A model generated the notes under the pieces. That model had not been told where the DNA came from, did no database searches, and saw only the letters and a program-made list of their open reading frames with translations. This document shows, one piece after another, positions 28,661 to 38,069 of a stretch of DNA of 56,546 nt; the stretch's first letter is position 1; the number at the start of each line of letters is the position of its first letter. Source of the DNA: an uncultured Bacillota bacterium. Lineage in GTDB: Bacteria; Bacillota_I; Bacilli_A; RF39; UBA660. Location: assembly GCA_947644695.1 (NCBI GenBank), contig CANSAJ010000006.1:1-56546 (forward strand), in the 5' to 3' direction. The translations under genes were made by a program, and so were the position numbers.

Positions 28661-30259
28661 TTAATACAATGCCAATCTAGCATTATCTCCTTTCATTTGT
28701 TCTAAATACTCTCTTGAAATATTAAGATATATACGTGCATTAACACCTGTTAAATTAAGTATTTGCTTCTCACTAATGCTATCAATATATAAATTACCTA
28801 TAACTGCAACCGCTATATTAGCCCCATACTCTGATGCTAAATCTTCATATTCTTGTGTCCTAGTCATTTCATAAATAATTCTTAAATTAGCTACACTTAT
28901 ACCAGTACTCTTACTTTTATTATTAAATAATTTCTTTTTCATTTTATTTATTATAAAATTTGCATTTCTTGCTTCATCTATAGTCAAATCTCCATATCTA
29001 GCTGGAGTAGATAAATCTCTTCCATACTTCAACCTAAGAATTTCTTTTTCTTCTTCTAATAATGAATTAAATAACATATCTATTTCACTTCTACTAAAAA
29101 ACATTGGAAAAGAATCATAAAAAGGTTTATAAAATCTTACAACTTCCTCTTCTCCTAACTTTTTCTTAATTCTTGTAATAACATAACAAAACAGAAATGA
29201 TTTTTCTTTTATATTAATACCCTTACGATTCAAATCATCATCATTTTCTCCATAAGCTCGATTAAGTAAATCTTTATACCTAGGATTTAAATATTTTAAA
29301 CAAACATAATCAATTCTTGAATGAAATTCTTCTAAAGTCTCTCCTTCTCTTTGATATCCTTCAAATAAAGAATAAAAAGGAGGCAAAGTTACATTTATAT
29401 TATTTATTAATTTCTCATAAAATGTCGGAGAAACAATAGACCTAACATTATCAGGTAAAGATACATACATACGATTAAGATCTTGATTAAAAACACGATA
29501 ATAATAATCCTTAGTTTCAGTTCTCATATCAATAACATTCTTTAATTCATTCATACTATAAAGTTCAAATACATCCTCTAAACCAACTAATACATAACCA
29601 TTACTCAATTTTTCCAATCGTTCCTTTATTATTCTAACAATATAATTAAAAGCTCTGGTATCTTTAAATGTAAACTCTTGAGAAGATTTTTGATTAGAAA
29701 CACCAAGACTTAGTCTTCTATTAAGTAATTCTTTTTGTTTATCACTTAAAGTAGAAAATACTGAATCTATCATTTCAATAGAATACTTCTTTAAAGGATC
29801 TATTATTCTATAAATATCAATTGCATAGTCAACATATATCTTACTCAAATCTCCTCTTTCAAGAGATTTTCCCATTCCATAAAGTAAATTATGCCCAACA
29901 TGATTGTCATTAGGTGGAAAAACTTCTCTTAACTCTTTAGTATCATCAACTACAAATCTTTTTCTTAAATCTTCTTTTTGCCTATTAGTAGCATTATTAA
30001 ATAAAGTCATTACATCTTCACTTGGATATTCTGAAAAATAAGACGTAAGCTTAGGTTTAAATATAAGCCCCCATTCTATTCTATCCCTAACAGCTTGTAA
30101 AGCTAAAATAACATCTTCACTATCACGTGGTATTTTATTTAACTCATATGCTTGATATAAAACATATGTAAATGTTTTTCTACCCAATTTTAAAGCAACA
30201 TCAACATGCTCTCGTTTATATTTTTTAAAATTATCATAAAATTCTTTTCCAAATTCCAT
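28661..30259 (-). CDS. Tandem paralogue 2, internal-repeat helical protein
   Basis: 532 residues. It shares REVFPPND, VDDTKELREVFPP and the C-terminal NLYIDSISEKQILNLTGV with its neighbours, but the central part is more diverged. The repeat pattern PFYSLFEGYQREGE and PFYDSFPMFFSRSEID is clear. A GGGGGA ribosome site precedes ATG. The gene lies downstream of the palindromic TTTTGTACAAAA element. Confidence 0.7.
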   Translation of the reverse strand: MEFGKEFYDNFKKYKREHVDVALKLGRKTFTYVLYQAYELNKIPRDSEDVILALQAVRDRIEWGLIFKPKLTSYFSEYPSEDVMTLFNNATNRQKEDLRKRFVVDDTKELREVFPPNDNHVGHNLLYGMGKSLERGDLSKIYVDYAIDIYRIIDPLKKYSIEMIDSVFSTLSDKQKELLNRRLSLGVSNQKSSQEFTFKDTRAFNYIVRIIKERLEKLSNGYVLVGLEDVFELYSMNELKNVIDMRTETKDYYYRVFNQDLNRMYVSLPDNVRSIVSPTFYEKLINNINVTLPPFYSLFEGYQREGETLEEFHSRIDYVCLKYLNPRYKDLLNRAYGENDDDLNRKGINIKEKSFLFCYVITRIKKKLGEEEVVRFYKPFYDSFPMFFSRSEIDMLFNSLLEEEKEILRLKYGRDLSTPARYGDLTIDEARNANFIINKMKKKLFNNKSKSTGISVANLRIIYEMTRTQEYEDLASEYGANIAVAVIGNLYIDSISEKQILNLTGVNARIYLNISREYLEQMKGDNARLALY

Positions 30260-30301
30260 AATTATCCCCCAATCAATAAAATAATAACATATATTACCCA
30301 G

Positions 30302-30328
30302 AAAATCCAGACTTTATTTTGTACAAAA
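30302..30328 (-). promoter_or_regulatory. Palindromic element before paralogue 2
   Basis: Second copy of TTTTGTACAAAA (30317-30328), followed by AAGTCTGGATTTTC on the minus strand, matching the copy at 26993-27020. A weak -10-like TTATTATTT lies further downstream. Confidence 0.5.
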
Positions 30329-31951
30329 TTAAATATTTAGCTTAAGCTCATCTCCCTTAATACGAGTTAAATACTCTAAAGAAATACTTAAATATATACT
30401 AGAATCAATTCCCGTAAGAAGAACAATTTCTCTCTCTGTAATATTATTAAAGTATATATTAGCTATAACTGCTACTGCTACATTAGCACCATATTCTGCT
30501 TCTAAATCCTTATACTCTTCTGTTTTAGTTAAATCATCTATTATTCTTAAACTTAAAGTACTAATACCAACAATAGAACTCTTTATTTTAAAAACTCTTT
30601 TAACTAATTCGTTAATAGCTTCACAAAATAATCGTTCCTCTGTTGCAGATAAAACTATAAAGTTACCCTTATTATATAAATCATCTATATATCTAAGACT
30701 TATAATATCTCTTAAATGAATAGGTAAAGAATAATACCCTAGATTTATATCACTCTTACCAAAAAACATTGGAAAATAATCAGTAAATGCTTTATACTTA
30801 CTTCTCTCTAAATCTATCTTAGCCTTTATTCTTGGAACTATATAACTATATAAAATATCCAAACTATCTTCATCACATTCATTCAAACTATCAAAATTAT
30901 CTCCATAGAACTTTCTTAAAATATCTAAATGTTTTAAATTTAAATACTTATAAGAAATATTTTTAATATTTAAATTAAAAATATCAGAGTCTTCACTATC
31001 CAATCTATAAGAAGAAAACATTGAATAAAAAGGCATTAATTTCTTCCTTGAATTATACTTTCTATTTTTTAATTTTTCTCTTTGTCTCTTCATTTTATTA
31101 TAAGCACTCTCTAACTTCAATCTCTGCTTTTTACTAACACCATTACTAATGTCATTTGAAGGTGCTAAACACTTACGAGATAAATCCTCACCAAAAATCC
31201 CAAAATAATAGCTCCTTAAATCTTCTTTACTAGTAATTACTTCTCTTAATTCATCTAATGGCATTGTAGAAAATATATCTTCAACACCAACAACTACATA
31301 ACCATTTTGTAATTTTTCTAAACGATACTTTATAACTTTATAAACATTACTAAAATTTCTATTTTCTTCTTTAGTTAAGTCTTCATTAAGTAAACTTAAA
31401 CTCTCAAGCTTTTTATAAAAAATAGCTTTTTGTAAACTATCCAAAGTCAAAAAAACTGCATCTATACCTTCTTTAGAATAAACTCTTTCTCTATCTATCA
31501 TTGAATAAATATCTATTTTTCTTCCAAAGTATCTATCTAAATCCCCACTTCTAAGTGCAGACACTAAAAAATTAATAGCATAATCACAAGCACTAACATC
31601 ATGTGGTGTTAACTCTTCCTTTAACTCTTTTACATCATCTAATACAAATCTTTTTCTTAAATTCATCTGCATTCTATTTGTACAATTATTAAAAACTTGA
31701 ACAACATGCTCACTTTTAAACTTTGACATATAATCCGTAAGTCTTTCTTTATATATCTTTCCTCTTATAATTAAATCCTTTAATGCTAGAATAGCATATA
31801 AAACTTCTTTCGAATCCTTCTCTACACTACCCAAAACAAAAGCTTCATAAATTAACTTAGAAAATCTCTTACTTGCTATTTTCAAAGCTACATCTACTTC
31901 TTCTTTACTAAATTCTATAAAATTATCATAAAAATCCTGTCCCAAAATCAT
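30329..31951 (-). CDS. Tandem paralogue 1, internal-repeat helical protein
   Basis: First gene of the four-member family and the most diverged. The preferred start is the ATG giving MILGQDFYDNFIEFSKEEVD (near 31951), which aligns with the starts of the other three and has GGGGGAATT upstream. A longer reading from 31984 would add 11 hydrophobic residues (MLLFILINGGI) with no matching part in the relatives. A basic insertion rich in Lys/Arg (near residues 270-290) is unique to this copy. It keeps the C-terminal motif NIYFNNITEREIVLLTGI. Confidence 0.7.
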   Translation of the reverse strand: MILGQDFYDNFIEFSKEEVDVALKIASKRFSKLIYEAFVLGSVEKDSKEVLYAILALKDLIIRGKIYKERLTDYMSKFKSEHVVQVFNNCTNRMQMNLRKRFVLDDVKELKEELTPHDVSACDYAINFLVSALRSGDLDRYFGRKIDIYSMIDRERVYSKEGIDAVFLTLDSLQKAIFYKKLESLSLLNEDLTKEENRNFSNVYKVIKYRLEKLQNGYVVVGVEDIFSTMPLDELREVITSKEDLRSYYFGIFGEDLSRKCLAPSNDISNGVSKKQRLKLESAYNKMKRQREKLKNRKYNSRKKLMPFYSMFSSYRLDSEDSDIFNLNIKNISYKYLNLKHLDILRKFYGDNFDSLNECDEDSLDILYSYIVPRIKAKIDLERSKYKAFTDYFPMFFGKSDINLGYYSLPIHLRDIISLRYIDDLYNKGNFIVLSATEERLFCEAINELVKRVFKIKSSIVGISTLSLRIIDDLTKTEEYKDLEAEYGANVAVAVIANIYFNNITEREIVLLTGIDSSIYLSISLEYLTRIKGDELKLNI

Positions 31952-32033
31952 AATTCCCCCATTTATTAAGATAAATAATAACACACTTAGTACTAAAAAA
32001 GCAACAAAAAAAGAATAACTATTAAAAGCTACC

Positions 32034-32573
32034 CTAATTTTTACTTATTTGTACAATATCAACTTCTACTGGAGTCTCTTGTCCAAATAAATCTATTAAT
32101 ACATTTAATTTTTGATTATCTAAATCTATAGTTTGAACACGACCAAACATTCCTTTAAATGGACCATCAATTATTGTTACAGAATCACCTTCAGCTAAAT
32201 CTGTTTCGACATCAATTCTACTTAAACCTTCTGCTTGAAGTATTTTATCTATTTCTTGAGGAAGTAATGGTGTTGGTTTTGCTCCTTTACCACTAGATCC
32301 AATAAAGCCTGTAACTCCTGGTGTATTACGTACAACATACCAAGCTTCATCACTCATAACCATTTCCACTAAAACATATCCAGGAAACATTTTCTTAGTT
32401 TTCTCTTTCTTAACTCCATCTTTAATCTCAACTTCTTTAGTCTCAGGAACAATAACTCTAAAAATATTATCCTCCATTCCCATAGACTCAGTTCTCATAA
32501 GTAGATTTTCTTTAACTTTACTTTCATGACCTGAATAAGTATTAACAACATACCACAACTTTTGCTCTTCCAT
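32034..32573 (-). CDS. nusG: Transcription termination/antitermination factor NusG
   Basis: NusG binds the RNA polymerase clamp and links it to Rho or ribosomes. It has the NGN domain (LWYVVNTYSGHESKVKENL, PGYVLVEM, NTPGVTGFIG) and a C-terminal KOW domain (EGDSVTIIDGPFKGMFG). Length 179 is normal. ATG overlaps the secE stop (TAATG). The usual next gene, rplK, is displaced 8 kb downstream by the four paralogues and the kinase-like gene. Confidence 0.97.
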   Translation of the reverse strand: MEEQKLWYVVNTYSGHESKVKENLLMRTESMGMEDNIFRVIVPETKEVEIKDGVKKEKTKKMFPGYVLVEMVMSDEAWYVVRNTPGVTGFIGSSGKGAKPTPLLPQEIDKILQAEGLSRIDVETDLAEGDSVTIIDGPFKGMFGRVQTIDLDNQKLNVLIDLFGQETPVEVDIVQISKN

Positions 32574-32752
32574 TATCCCACTAATCCTTTCACAAATGTA
32601 AATACTAAATCTAATCCATAAAAATATACTCCAAAAAATACCATTAAGAAAAGTACAACTCCTGAATACTTAGCCATACTCTTAGCACTAGGCCAACGCA
32701 CCATCTTAGATTCCTGTTTTATTCCTTTAAAAAATGCTTTAATCTTCTTCAT
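32573..32752 (-). CDS. secE: Preprotein translocase subunit SecE
   Basis: A small SecYEG subunit of 59 residues with a basic N-terminus (MKKIKAFFKGIKQESKMVRW) and one transmembrane helix (VVLFLMVFFGVYFYGLDLVF). The ATG at 32752 is chosen because GGAGGA lies 4 bp upstream; a longer frame would extend through that ribosome site. No rpmG (L33) gene precedes it, unlike the usual order. Confidence 0.93.
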   Translation of the reverse strand: MKKIKAFFKGIKQESKMVRWPSAKSMAKYSGVVLFLMVFFGVYFYGLDLVFTFVKGLVG

Positions 32753-32839
32753 TAAGTCCTCCATAAAAAAAACACTACTCTGTGTGTAACTAGAATATAC
32801 CACACTTAAACAACTTTTTCAATATAAAATTACTTTTAA

Positions 32840-33220
32840 CTACTTAACAATCTCCCCTTGCCAATCGCTTATACCTCCAATATTTATTACATCTGTAAAT
32901 CCCATCTTAGCAAGCGTATCACTAGCCAAAGCACTCCTACCTCCTGACTGACAATAAACAAGTATAGTCATCTCTTTATCATCGGTTACTTTACTTAAAA
33001 AATCACTTTCAATATCTCCAAGAGGTAAATTAATAGCATTAAGTATATGCCCACTTGTATATTCAATTTCCTCTCTAACATCTAAAATAATAACATCTTT
33101 ACCACTATTGATAATCTCTTCTGCTTCATTACTACTAATAGTCTTATATGAAACATCTTCATTATTATTACATCCACAAAATAAAACTAAACACATTAAA
33201 ATTACTAAAAACTTTTTCAT
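32840..33220 (-). CDS. Rhodanese-domain lipoprotein
   Basis: A secreted, membrane-anchored single-domain rhodanese. The N-terminal signal MKKFLVILMCLVLFCGC ends in a lipobox, with the lipidated cysteine at residue 17. The rhodanese fold follows (VIILDVREEIEYTSGHI), with the active-site loop VYCQSGGRSA containing the catalytic cysteine. It may handle sulfane sulfur or act in extracytoplasmic redox chemistry. It starts 1 bp after gatB ends, which looks like chance operon sharing. Confidence 0.88.
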   Translation of the reverse strand: MKKFLVILMCLVLFCGCNNNEDVSYKTISSNEAEEIINSGKDVIILDVREEIEYTSGHILNAINLPLGDIESDFLSKVTDDKEMTILVYCQSGGRSALASDTLAKMGFTDVINIGGISDWQGEIVK

Positions 33221-33221
33221 T

Positions 33222-34643
33222 TTACCTCTTAACTATCTCCTCATTTAAAATTTTAGAAGCAACTCCTGGATTAGCCTTACCACCACTCGCCTTCAAAACT
33301 TGTCCTACAAAAAATCCTATAATATTGGTTTTACCACTCTTATAAGTCTCTAATTGACTAGGATTCTCATCCAATACTTTATTAACAATATCTCTAATCA
33401 AATCAGGATCACTAATTTGTTCCATACCTTTTTCTTTAACGATTTCACTTGGAGACTTCTCTTCCTCCAAAACACTAGCAAAAACTTCCTTAGCCTGTTG
33501 GCTACTTATTTTACCACTCTTAACCATATTAATAAGTTCTACTAACATTTCTGGAGTTAAATATACTTCCTCTATTGTTTTATTATTAGTATTCATAAAC
33601 CCTAAAAGTCTAGTAGTCATCCAATTAGCAGCATCTTTTGCGTCTCCACCTAAAGAAAGAACACTCTCAAAAAAATCACTAATTGCTTTTTCTCTAACTA
33701 AAGTCCTAGCATCTTTTGAATTAACTCCTAAACTTATATATTTAAGTTCCCTTTCATATGGTAAAGCTGGAATTTCTTTTCTAATTTCATCCAAAAATTC
33801 TTTATCAAGTTTTACTACTGGAATATTAGGTTCAACATAAAACTTATAATCTATCGCATCAACTTTTTCTCTCATAGAAACAGTAACTTTTTCATCATCT
33901 ACCCATCTACGAGTTTCCTGTTTAACCTGTCCTCCACTTTCTAATATTTCTCTCTGTCTTTCCATCTCATAAAGAATAATTTCTTTAACACTATTAAATG
34001 AGTTAATCCCTTTTATTTCAGCACGTACCCCAAGTTCAGTATCAGTTTCTTTCATCATAGAAATATTAACATCAACTCTTAATTGTCCTTTATCACTTGA
34101 CGCTTCACTAACATCAATATACTTAATAATACTTCTTAAACTTTCTAAAAACTCTATAACAGTCTTTTCATCATTAAATACTGGATCTGTTACTATTTCA
34201 ACTAAAGGTATACCAGCACGATTATAATCAAGTAAACTATACCCGTCATAATGATCCATATTAGCAGTATCTTCTTCTAAATGTAACTGATGAATAGTAC
34301 ATTTCTTTTCTTCACCATTAAAATTAATAGTCAAGTGTCCATTACGTCCAAAAGGCTTAGTCATTTGTGTTAACTGATAACCTTTAGGTAAATCAGGATA
34401 ATAATAATTCTTTCTATCAAATTTAACTATATCTGGTACCTCACAATTAAGTGCCATTGCAAGTTTTAATGCTTTTCTTATAGCTTCTTTATTAGGAAGT
34501 GGCAAAATTCCAGGAAAAGCTAAATCTATAACACTTATATTTTCATTAGGCACTTTAGAATAAGTATTCTTACTACCTGAAAACATCTTAGATTCTGTAT
34601 TAAGTTCACAGTGAACTTCTAATCCTATAACAGCTTTATACAT
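33222..34643 (-). CDS. gatB: Asp/Glu-tRNA(Asn/Gln) amidotransferase subunit B
   Basis: GatB holds the misacylated tRNA and phosphorylates Glu-tRNA(Gln) or Asp-tRNA(Asn). The start giving YKAVIGLEVHCELNT is preferred (ATG at 34643); a longer frame would run into the preceding gene. Diagnostic blocks are FPGILPLPN, LHLEEDTA, DYNRAGIPLVEIVT, and the C-terminal YqeY-like domain ending GQVLKASGGKANPGV. It overlaps the YhcG-type nuclease gene by 8 bp. Confidence 0.96.
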   Translation of the reverse strand: MYKAVIGLEVHCELNTESKMFSGSKNTYSKVPNENISVIDLAFPGILPLPNKEAIRKALKLAMALNCEVPDIVKFDRKNYYYPDLPKGYQLTQMTKPFGRNGHLTINFNGEEKKCTIHQLHLEEDTANMDHYDGYSLLDYNRAGIPLVEIVTDPVFNDEKTVIEFLESLRSIIKYIDVSEASSDKGQLRVDVNISMMKETDTELGVRAEIKGINSFNSVKEIILYEMERQREILESGGQVKQETRRWVDDEKVTVSMREKVDAIDYKFYVEPNIPVVKLDKEFLDEIRKEIPALPYERELKYISLGVNSKDARTLVREKAISDFFESVLSLGGDAKDAANWMTTRLLGFMNTNNKTIEEVYLTPEMLVELINMVKSGKISSQQAKEVFASVLEEEKSPSEIVKEKGMEQISDPDLIRDIVNKVLDENPSQLETYKSGKTNIIGFFVGQVLKASGGKANPGVASKILNEEIVKR

Positions 34644-35655
34644 GTTTTTCACCGTCCATTTCTTCATCATAAATATCAATATGTAAATTTATCTCTTCTT
34701 CAGTTGGTAATGATTCTAATATGCTTTTTTCTAATTCATAAGAAGACACACCAATAGGAGCATTAACACTTTCTAATGACCACTCTACTGATAACCTATC
34801 TTTTTCACGACACAAAAGAAGTCCAATAGTTTCATTGTCATTTTCCTTCTTTAACACTTTATTAACAGCTGTTACATAAAAACTCAACTGTCCTACAAAT
34901 TCTGGTTGAAATTTAGTATTTTTAAGTTCCACCACAACATAACATCTCAAATCTAAATGATAAAAAAGTAAATCTACGTAATAATCATTATCTTCTGTAC
35001 TAATCTTATATTGATTTCCTACAAAACTAAAACCTTTACCAAATTCTAATAAAACATCTCTTATTCTATTTACCATACTTTCTTCTAATTCTTTTTCAAT
35101 ATATTTATCTTTTAATAAAGGTAAATTAAAAATATATGGATCTTTTTGTAAATCATTTGCTAAATCACTTTGCGGATTTATTAAAGCATTTTTAAAATTA
35201 TTTTCTTTTCTTACTGCTGCTTTTCTTTCATATAAACCCAAATCTATTTGATGATCTAATACTACTTTTGACCAATTTGAGTTAATTGCTTCATTGGCAT
35301 ACCAAATTCTTTTTTCTCTATCTTTTATTTTTTCAATAAGTATATTATTATGTGTCCAAGGTAATTTTGCCACCGCTGGTGGCAAAATTCCATCATTTTC
35401 ATATTCAAGATAAAATCTTTTCATTCTTCTAAGATTTCTCGCAGAAAATCCTTTAGAATTAGGATAATCTATTTTTAATTCTATTTCCAATTCTTGAATA
35501 AATTTACTTCCCCATTTAGATTTTTCATTTATTATCTTACCTATATTAAAATACATATTTATCAGTCTAACGTTAGCATCACTCATAACTAAAGTTTGAG
35601 TTTTTGAAATTTCATTCTTTATTTCTAGTATAGTATCCTTAAAGTCTCTATCCAA
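34636..35655 (-). CDS. YhcG/DUF1016-type PD-(D/E)XK nuclease
   Basis: The N-terminal half is the DUF1016 helical region (LINMYFNIGKIINEKSKWGS, FSARNLRRMKRFY). The C-terminal half carries the nuclease signature YYVDLLFYHLDLRCYVVVEL followed by K, with the D...E-x-K residues in place. The best start is TTG at 35655, 5 bp after GGAGGTGA. An alternative start upstream would add about 20 residues inside gatA. The gene is wedged between gatA and gatB, overlapping both. Such proteins occur with restriction-modification systems and mobile DNA; none is next to it here. Confidence 0.85.
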   Translation of the reverse strand: MDRDFKDTILEIKNEISKTQTLVMSDANVRLINMYFNIGKIINEKSKWGSKFIQELEIELKIDYPNSKGFSARNLRRMKRFYLEYENDGILPPAVAKLPWTHNNILIEKIKDREKRIWYANEAINSNWSKVVLDHQIDLGLYERKAAVRKENNFKNALINPQSDLANDLQKDPYIFNLPLLKDKYIEKELEESMVNRIRDVLLEFGKGFSFVGNQYKISTEDNDYYVDLLFYHLDLRCYVVVELKNTKFQPEFVGQLSFYVTAVNKVLKKENDNETIGLLLCREKDRLSVEWSLESVNAPIGVSSYELEKSILESLPTEEEINLHIDIYDEEMDGEKHV

Positions 35656-37096
35656 TATTTTCACCTCCAGCACACACATCTTTAATACCAATAACACTTT
35701 CAAGTTTAAAAGCAATATTTAAACAACTCGCGTCCTCTCTCTGCGGACAAGTTAAATTAATACCTACTGGCATATTACTAACATATCCCATAGGAAAAGT
35801 AATACTAGGGTATCCTCCAAAATTACCAATTGCTAAATGATTATCAAGAAGTAAATAATCACTTCCTAATCTATCAGTTTCTTCATCAGGATTAATTTTA
35901 GGCGCAATACCTCCAGCTGGCAAAATAAGTCCATCATATTCTTTAAATAAAAGATTCATTTTTTCTACTATCATTCTTCTAGCTCTCTTAGCATTTAAAA
36001 ATAATCTCTCTTGATTCTCTCTTTGAAGAATATAACTTCCAGTAATAAATCTTCTCTTTATCATTTCTGAAAAACCTTTAGTTCTAGTATTAAACATAAC
36101 TTCTCTAGGTGAATTACCTTGTTCTCTACTACCAAATATAAACCCAGTTAAATTAGAATTATTACTAGTTGCTTCAGCACAAGAAATAATAAAATAAATA
36201 GGATATAAACATTCTAATAATTTCTTATCAAAACTTACCTCTTCTACTATTACTCCTTCACTTCTAAATTTATCTATATTTTCTTTAAATATTTTTATTA
36301 CTTCTTTATTTTCTTCAGTACTTACTGATTCTACTATTTCTTTAATATAAAATAATTTTTTCTCCTTTATATCTTTATCTAAAGTATCTACATATTTTAT
36401 ATCTTCATCTGGTAAACTTGTCATATCAAGTTCATCATAACCTTTTAATACATCCGTAACATAAGTAATATCTTTTACATTTCTAGCAAATATTCCTACA
36501 TGATCTAAACTTGATGCAAAAGGAAAAAGACCAAATCTACTTATTCTTCCATATGTTGGTTTAAACCCTACAATACCACATAAACTAGCGGGCTTTCTTA
36601 CAGAATCTCCTGTATCACTTCCTATAGAAAATGGTACTATACCTAAACTAACAGAAGCAGCAGAACCAGCACTACTTCCTCCAGAAATTCTAGTAGTATC
36701 CCAAGGATTCCTTACAATACCAGTATGTCCCGTAAGACCACTTCCTCCCATCGCAAGTTCATCTAAAACTGTTTTACCAATTAAAATAGCACCTGCCTCT
36801 TTTAATTTTTTATAAACTGTACTATCAAATACAGGAACATAATCTTTTAAAATATTACTGCTACCTGTTGTTAAAATACCAGAAGTAGAAAAATTATCCT
36901 TTAATGCATAAGGTATACCACTTAAAACACTAGAACCACCACTACATTCACACTTATCCATAATACTAACAAATGCATTAACACTCTCTTGACTCTTCGA
37001 AGAAGCCTCCATTGCTGAATTAAATAAGTCACAAGCATTCACAACCCCTTCATCTAGTTCTTGTCTTAATTCATCTATATTTTTACCCATAATCAT
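35648..37096 (-). CDS. gatA: Asp/Glu-tRNA(Asn/Gln) amidotransferase subunit A
   Basis: GatA is the amidase-signature glutaminase of the GatCAB complex. Ser-cisSer-Lys residues are in ALKDNFSTSG (Lys) and ISGGSSAGSAASVS (the two serines). The GSDTGDSVRKPASLCGIVGF block is clear. Length 482 is normal. It overlaps gatC by one base and the nuclease gene by 8 bp. Confidence 0.96.
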   Translation of the reverse strand: MIMGKNIDELRQELDEGVVNACDLFNSAMEASSKSQESVNAFVSIMDKCECSGGSSVLSGIPYALKDNFSTSGILTTGSSNILKDYVPVFDSTVYKKLKEAGAILIGKTVLDELAMGGSGLTGHTGIVRNPWDTTRISGGSSAGSAASVSLGIVPFSIGSDTGDSVRKPASLCGIVGFKPTYGRISRFGLFPFASSLDHVGIFARNVKDITYVTDVLKGYDELDMTSLPDEDIKYVDTLDKDIKEKKLFYIKEIVESVSTEENKEVIKIFKENIDKFRSEGVIVEEVSFDKKLLECLYPIYFIISCAEATSNNSNLTGFIFGSREQGNSPREVMFNTRTKGFSEMIKRRFITGSYILQRENQERLFLNAKRARRMIVEKMNLLFKEYDGLILPAGGIAPKINPDEETDRLGSDYLLLDNHLAIGNFGGYPSITFPMGYVSNMPVGINLTCPQREDASCLNIAFKLESVIGIKDVCAGGENIG

Positions 37097-37383
37097 TATG
37101 CCACCACCTTTGGAGTTTTAACACATCCATCTTTCACATCTTTACTATTCTTTAAAGCGTCTTCTCGTGCTAAACTCATATTAACTTTATCTTCTCTTAA
37201 ACAAGCACTTTCGAGAGGAAAAGGAAAGTCCATTGGTTCATAATTACTTATTCCTTCTATATTTTCAATTAATTCTACTTGTTTTAATAAAATATCAAAT
37301 TCTCCCATTAAAGTTTTATATTCACTTTCATCCATATCAAACTCTAAATCATTAGCATATTTTTTTAATTTATCTTTATCCAT
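37096..37383 (-). CDS. gatC: Asp/Glu-tRNA(Asn/Gln) amidotransferase subunit C
   Basis: A small bridging subunit (95 residues) that belts GatA and GatB together. The LKKYANDLEFDMDESEY and GISNYEPMDFPFPLESACLR regions match GatC. Translation is coupled to gatA through the overlapping stop and start. The upstream gap has no clear promoter. Confidence 0.9.
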   Translation of the reverse strand: MDKDKLKKYANDLEFDMDESEYKTLMGEFDILLKQVELIENIEGISNYEPMDFPFPLESACLREDKVNMSLAREDALKNSKDVKDGCVKTPKVVA

Positions 37384-37436
37384 AACATGCCTCCATCACA
37401 AAAAATGATATCATAAAAAAAAGAAAGTAACAATTA

Positions 37437-38066
37437 CTAACTCTTTAAATTTCTTACTTTATTTACAGTATCTCCACTAAGCAAATAAGATTCACTAATA
37501 ATAATATCTACACCTTTATCCTTTATTTTATTAAAACTTTCTTCGTTAATTCCACCATCAACACTAATTTTAACATTTAAATTATCTTCAATTATTTTCT
37601 TTTTCAAAACCTCAATTTTATAAATAACACTATCCATAAACTTCTGACCACTTACACCAGGTTCAACACTCATAATAAGAACTAAATCAATGTAGTGGAG
37701 CATATCAAATAAAATACCTACACTAGTTCCAGGCTTTATACTAATCCCCACCTTAATACCATTATTTTTAATATGATTAATAATATCCATGTGATTTTTA
37801 ACAGCTTCATAGTGGAAAGTTATATATTCAGTATTAAGCATACTAAAACTATCTATATACTTGGTAGGATTTGCAACCATCAAATGAATATCCAAAGGCT
37901 TAGAAGTATATGTACTAAATTTTTCCACATCACTAATACTAAAACTTTTCTCACTAACAAATTTTCCATCAGCTATATCAACATGTATAAAATCAATACC
38001 TGATTTATTATATATTTCTATACTTTCCTTAGGATTATGATTTAAAAATGAACCACTAACTAACAT
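37437..38066 (-). CDS. rpe: Ribulose-phosphate 3-epimerase
   Basis: A TIM-barrel enzyme interconverting ribulose-5-P and xylulose-5-P in the pentose phosphate pathway. Motifs are FIHVDIADGKFV (metal His and Asp), DIHLMVANP, MSVEPGVSGQKF and VDGGINEE. The usual methionine in HVDxMDG is Ala here, a mild change. It ends the conserved prpC-prkC-rsgA-rpe run, 3 bp after rsgA. Confidence 0.93.
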   Translation of the reverse strand: MLVSGSFLNHNPKESIEIYNKSGIDFIHVDIADGKFVSEKSFSISDVEKFSTYTSKPLDIHLMVANPTKYIDSFSMLNTEYITFHYEAVKNHMDIINHIKNNGIKVGISIKPGTSVGILFDMLHYIDLVLIMSVEPGVSGQKFMDSVIYKIEVLKKKIIEDNLNVKISVDGGINEESFNKIKDKGVDIIISESYLLSGDTVNKVRNLKS

Positions 38067-38069
38067 AAA

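Noticed and set aside
32753-32840. rpmG (L33) upstream of secE
   Set aside because: The gap before secE is too short and has no L33-like Cys motifs.
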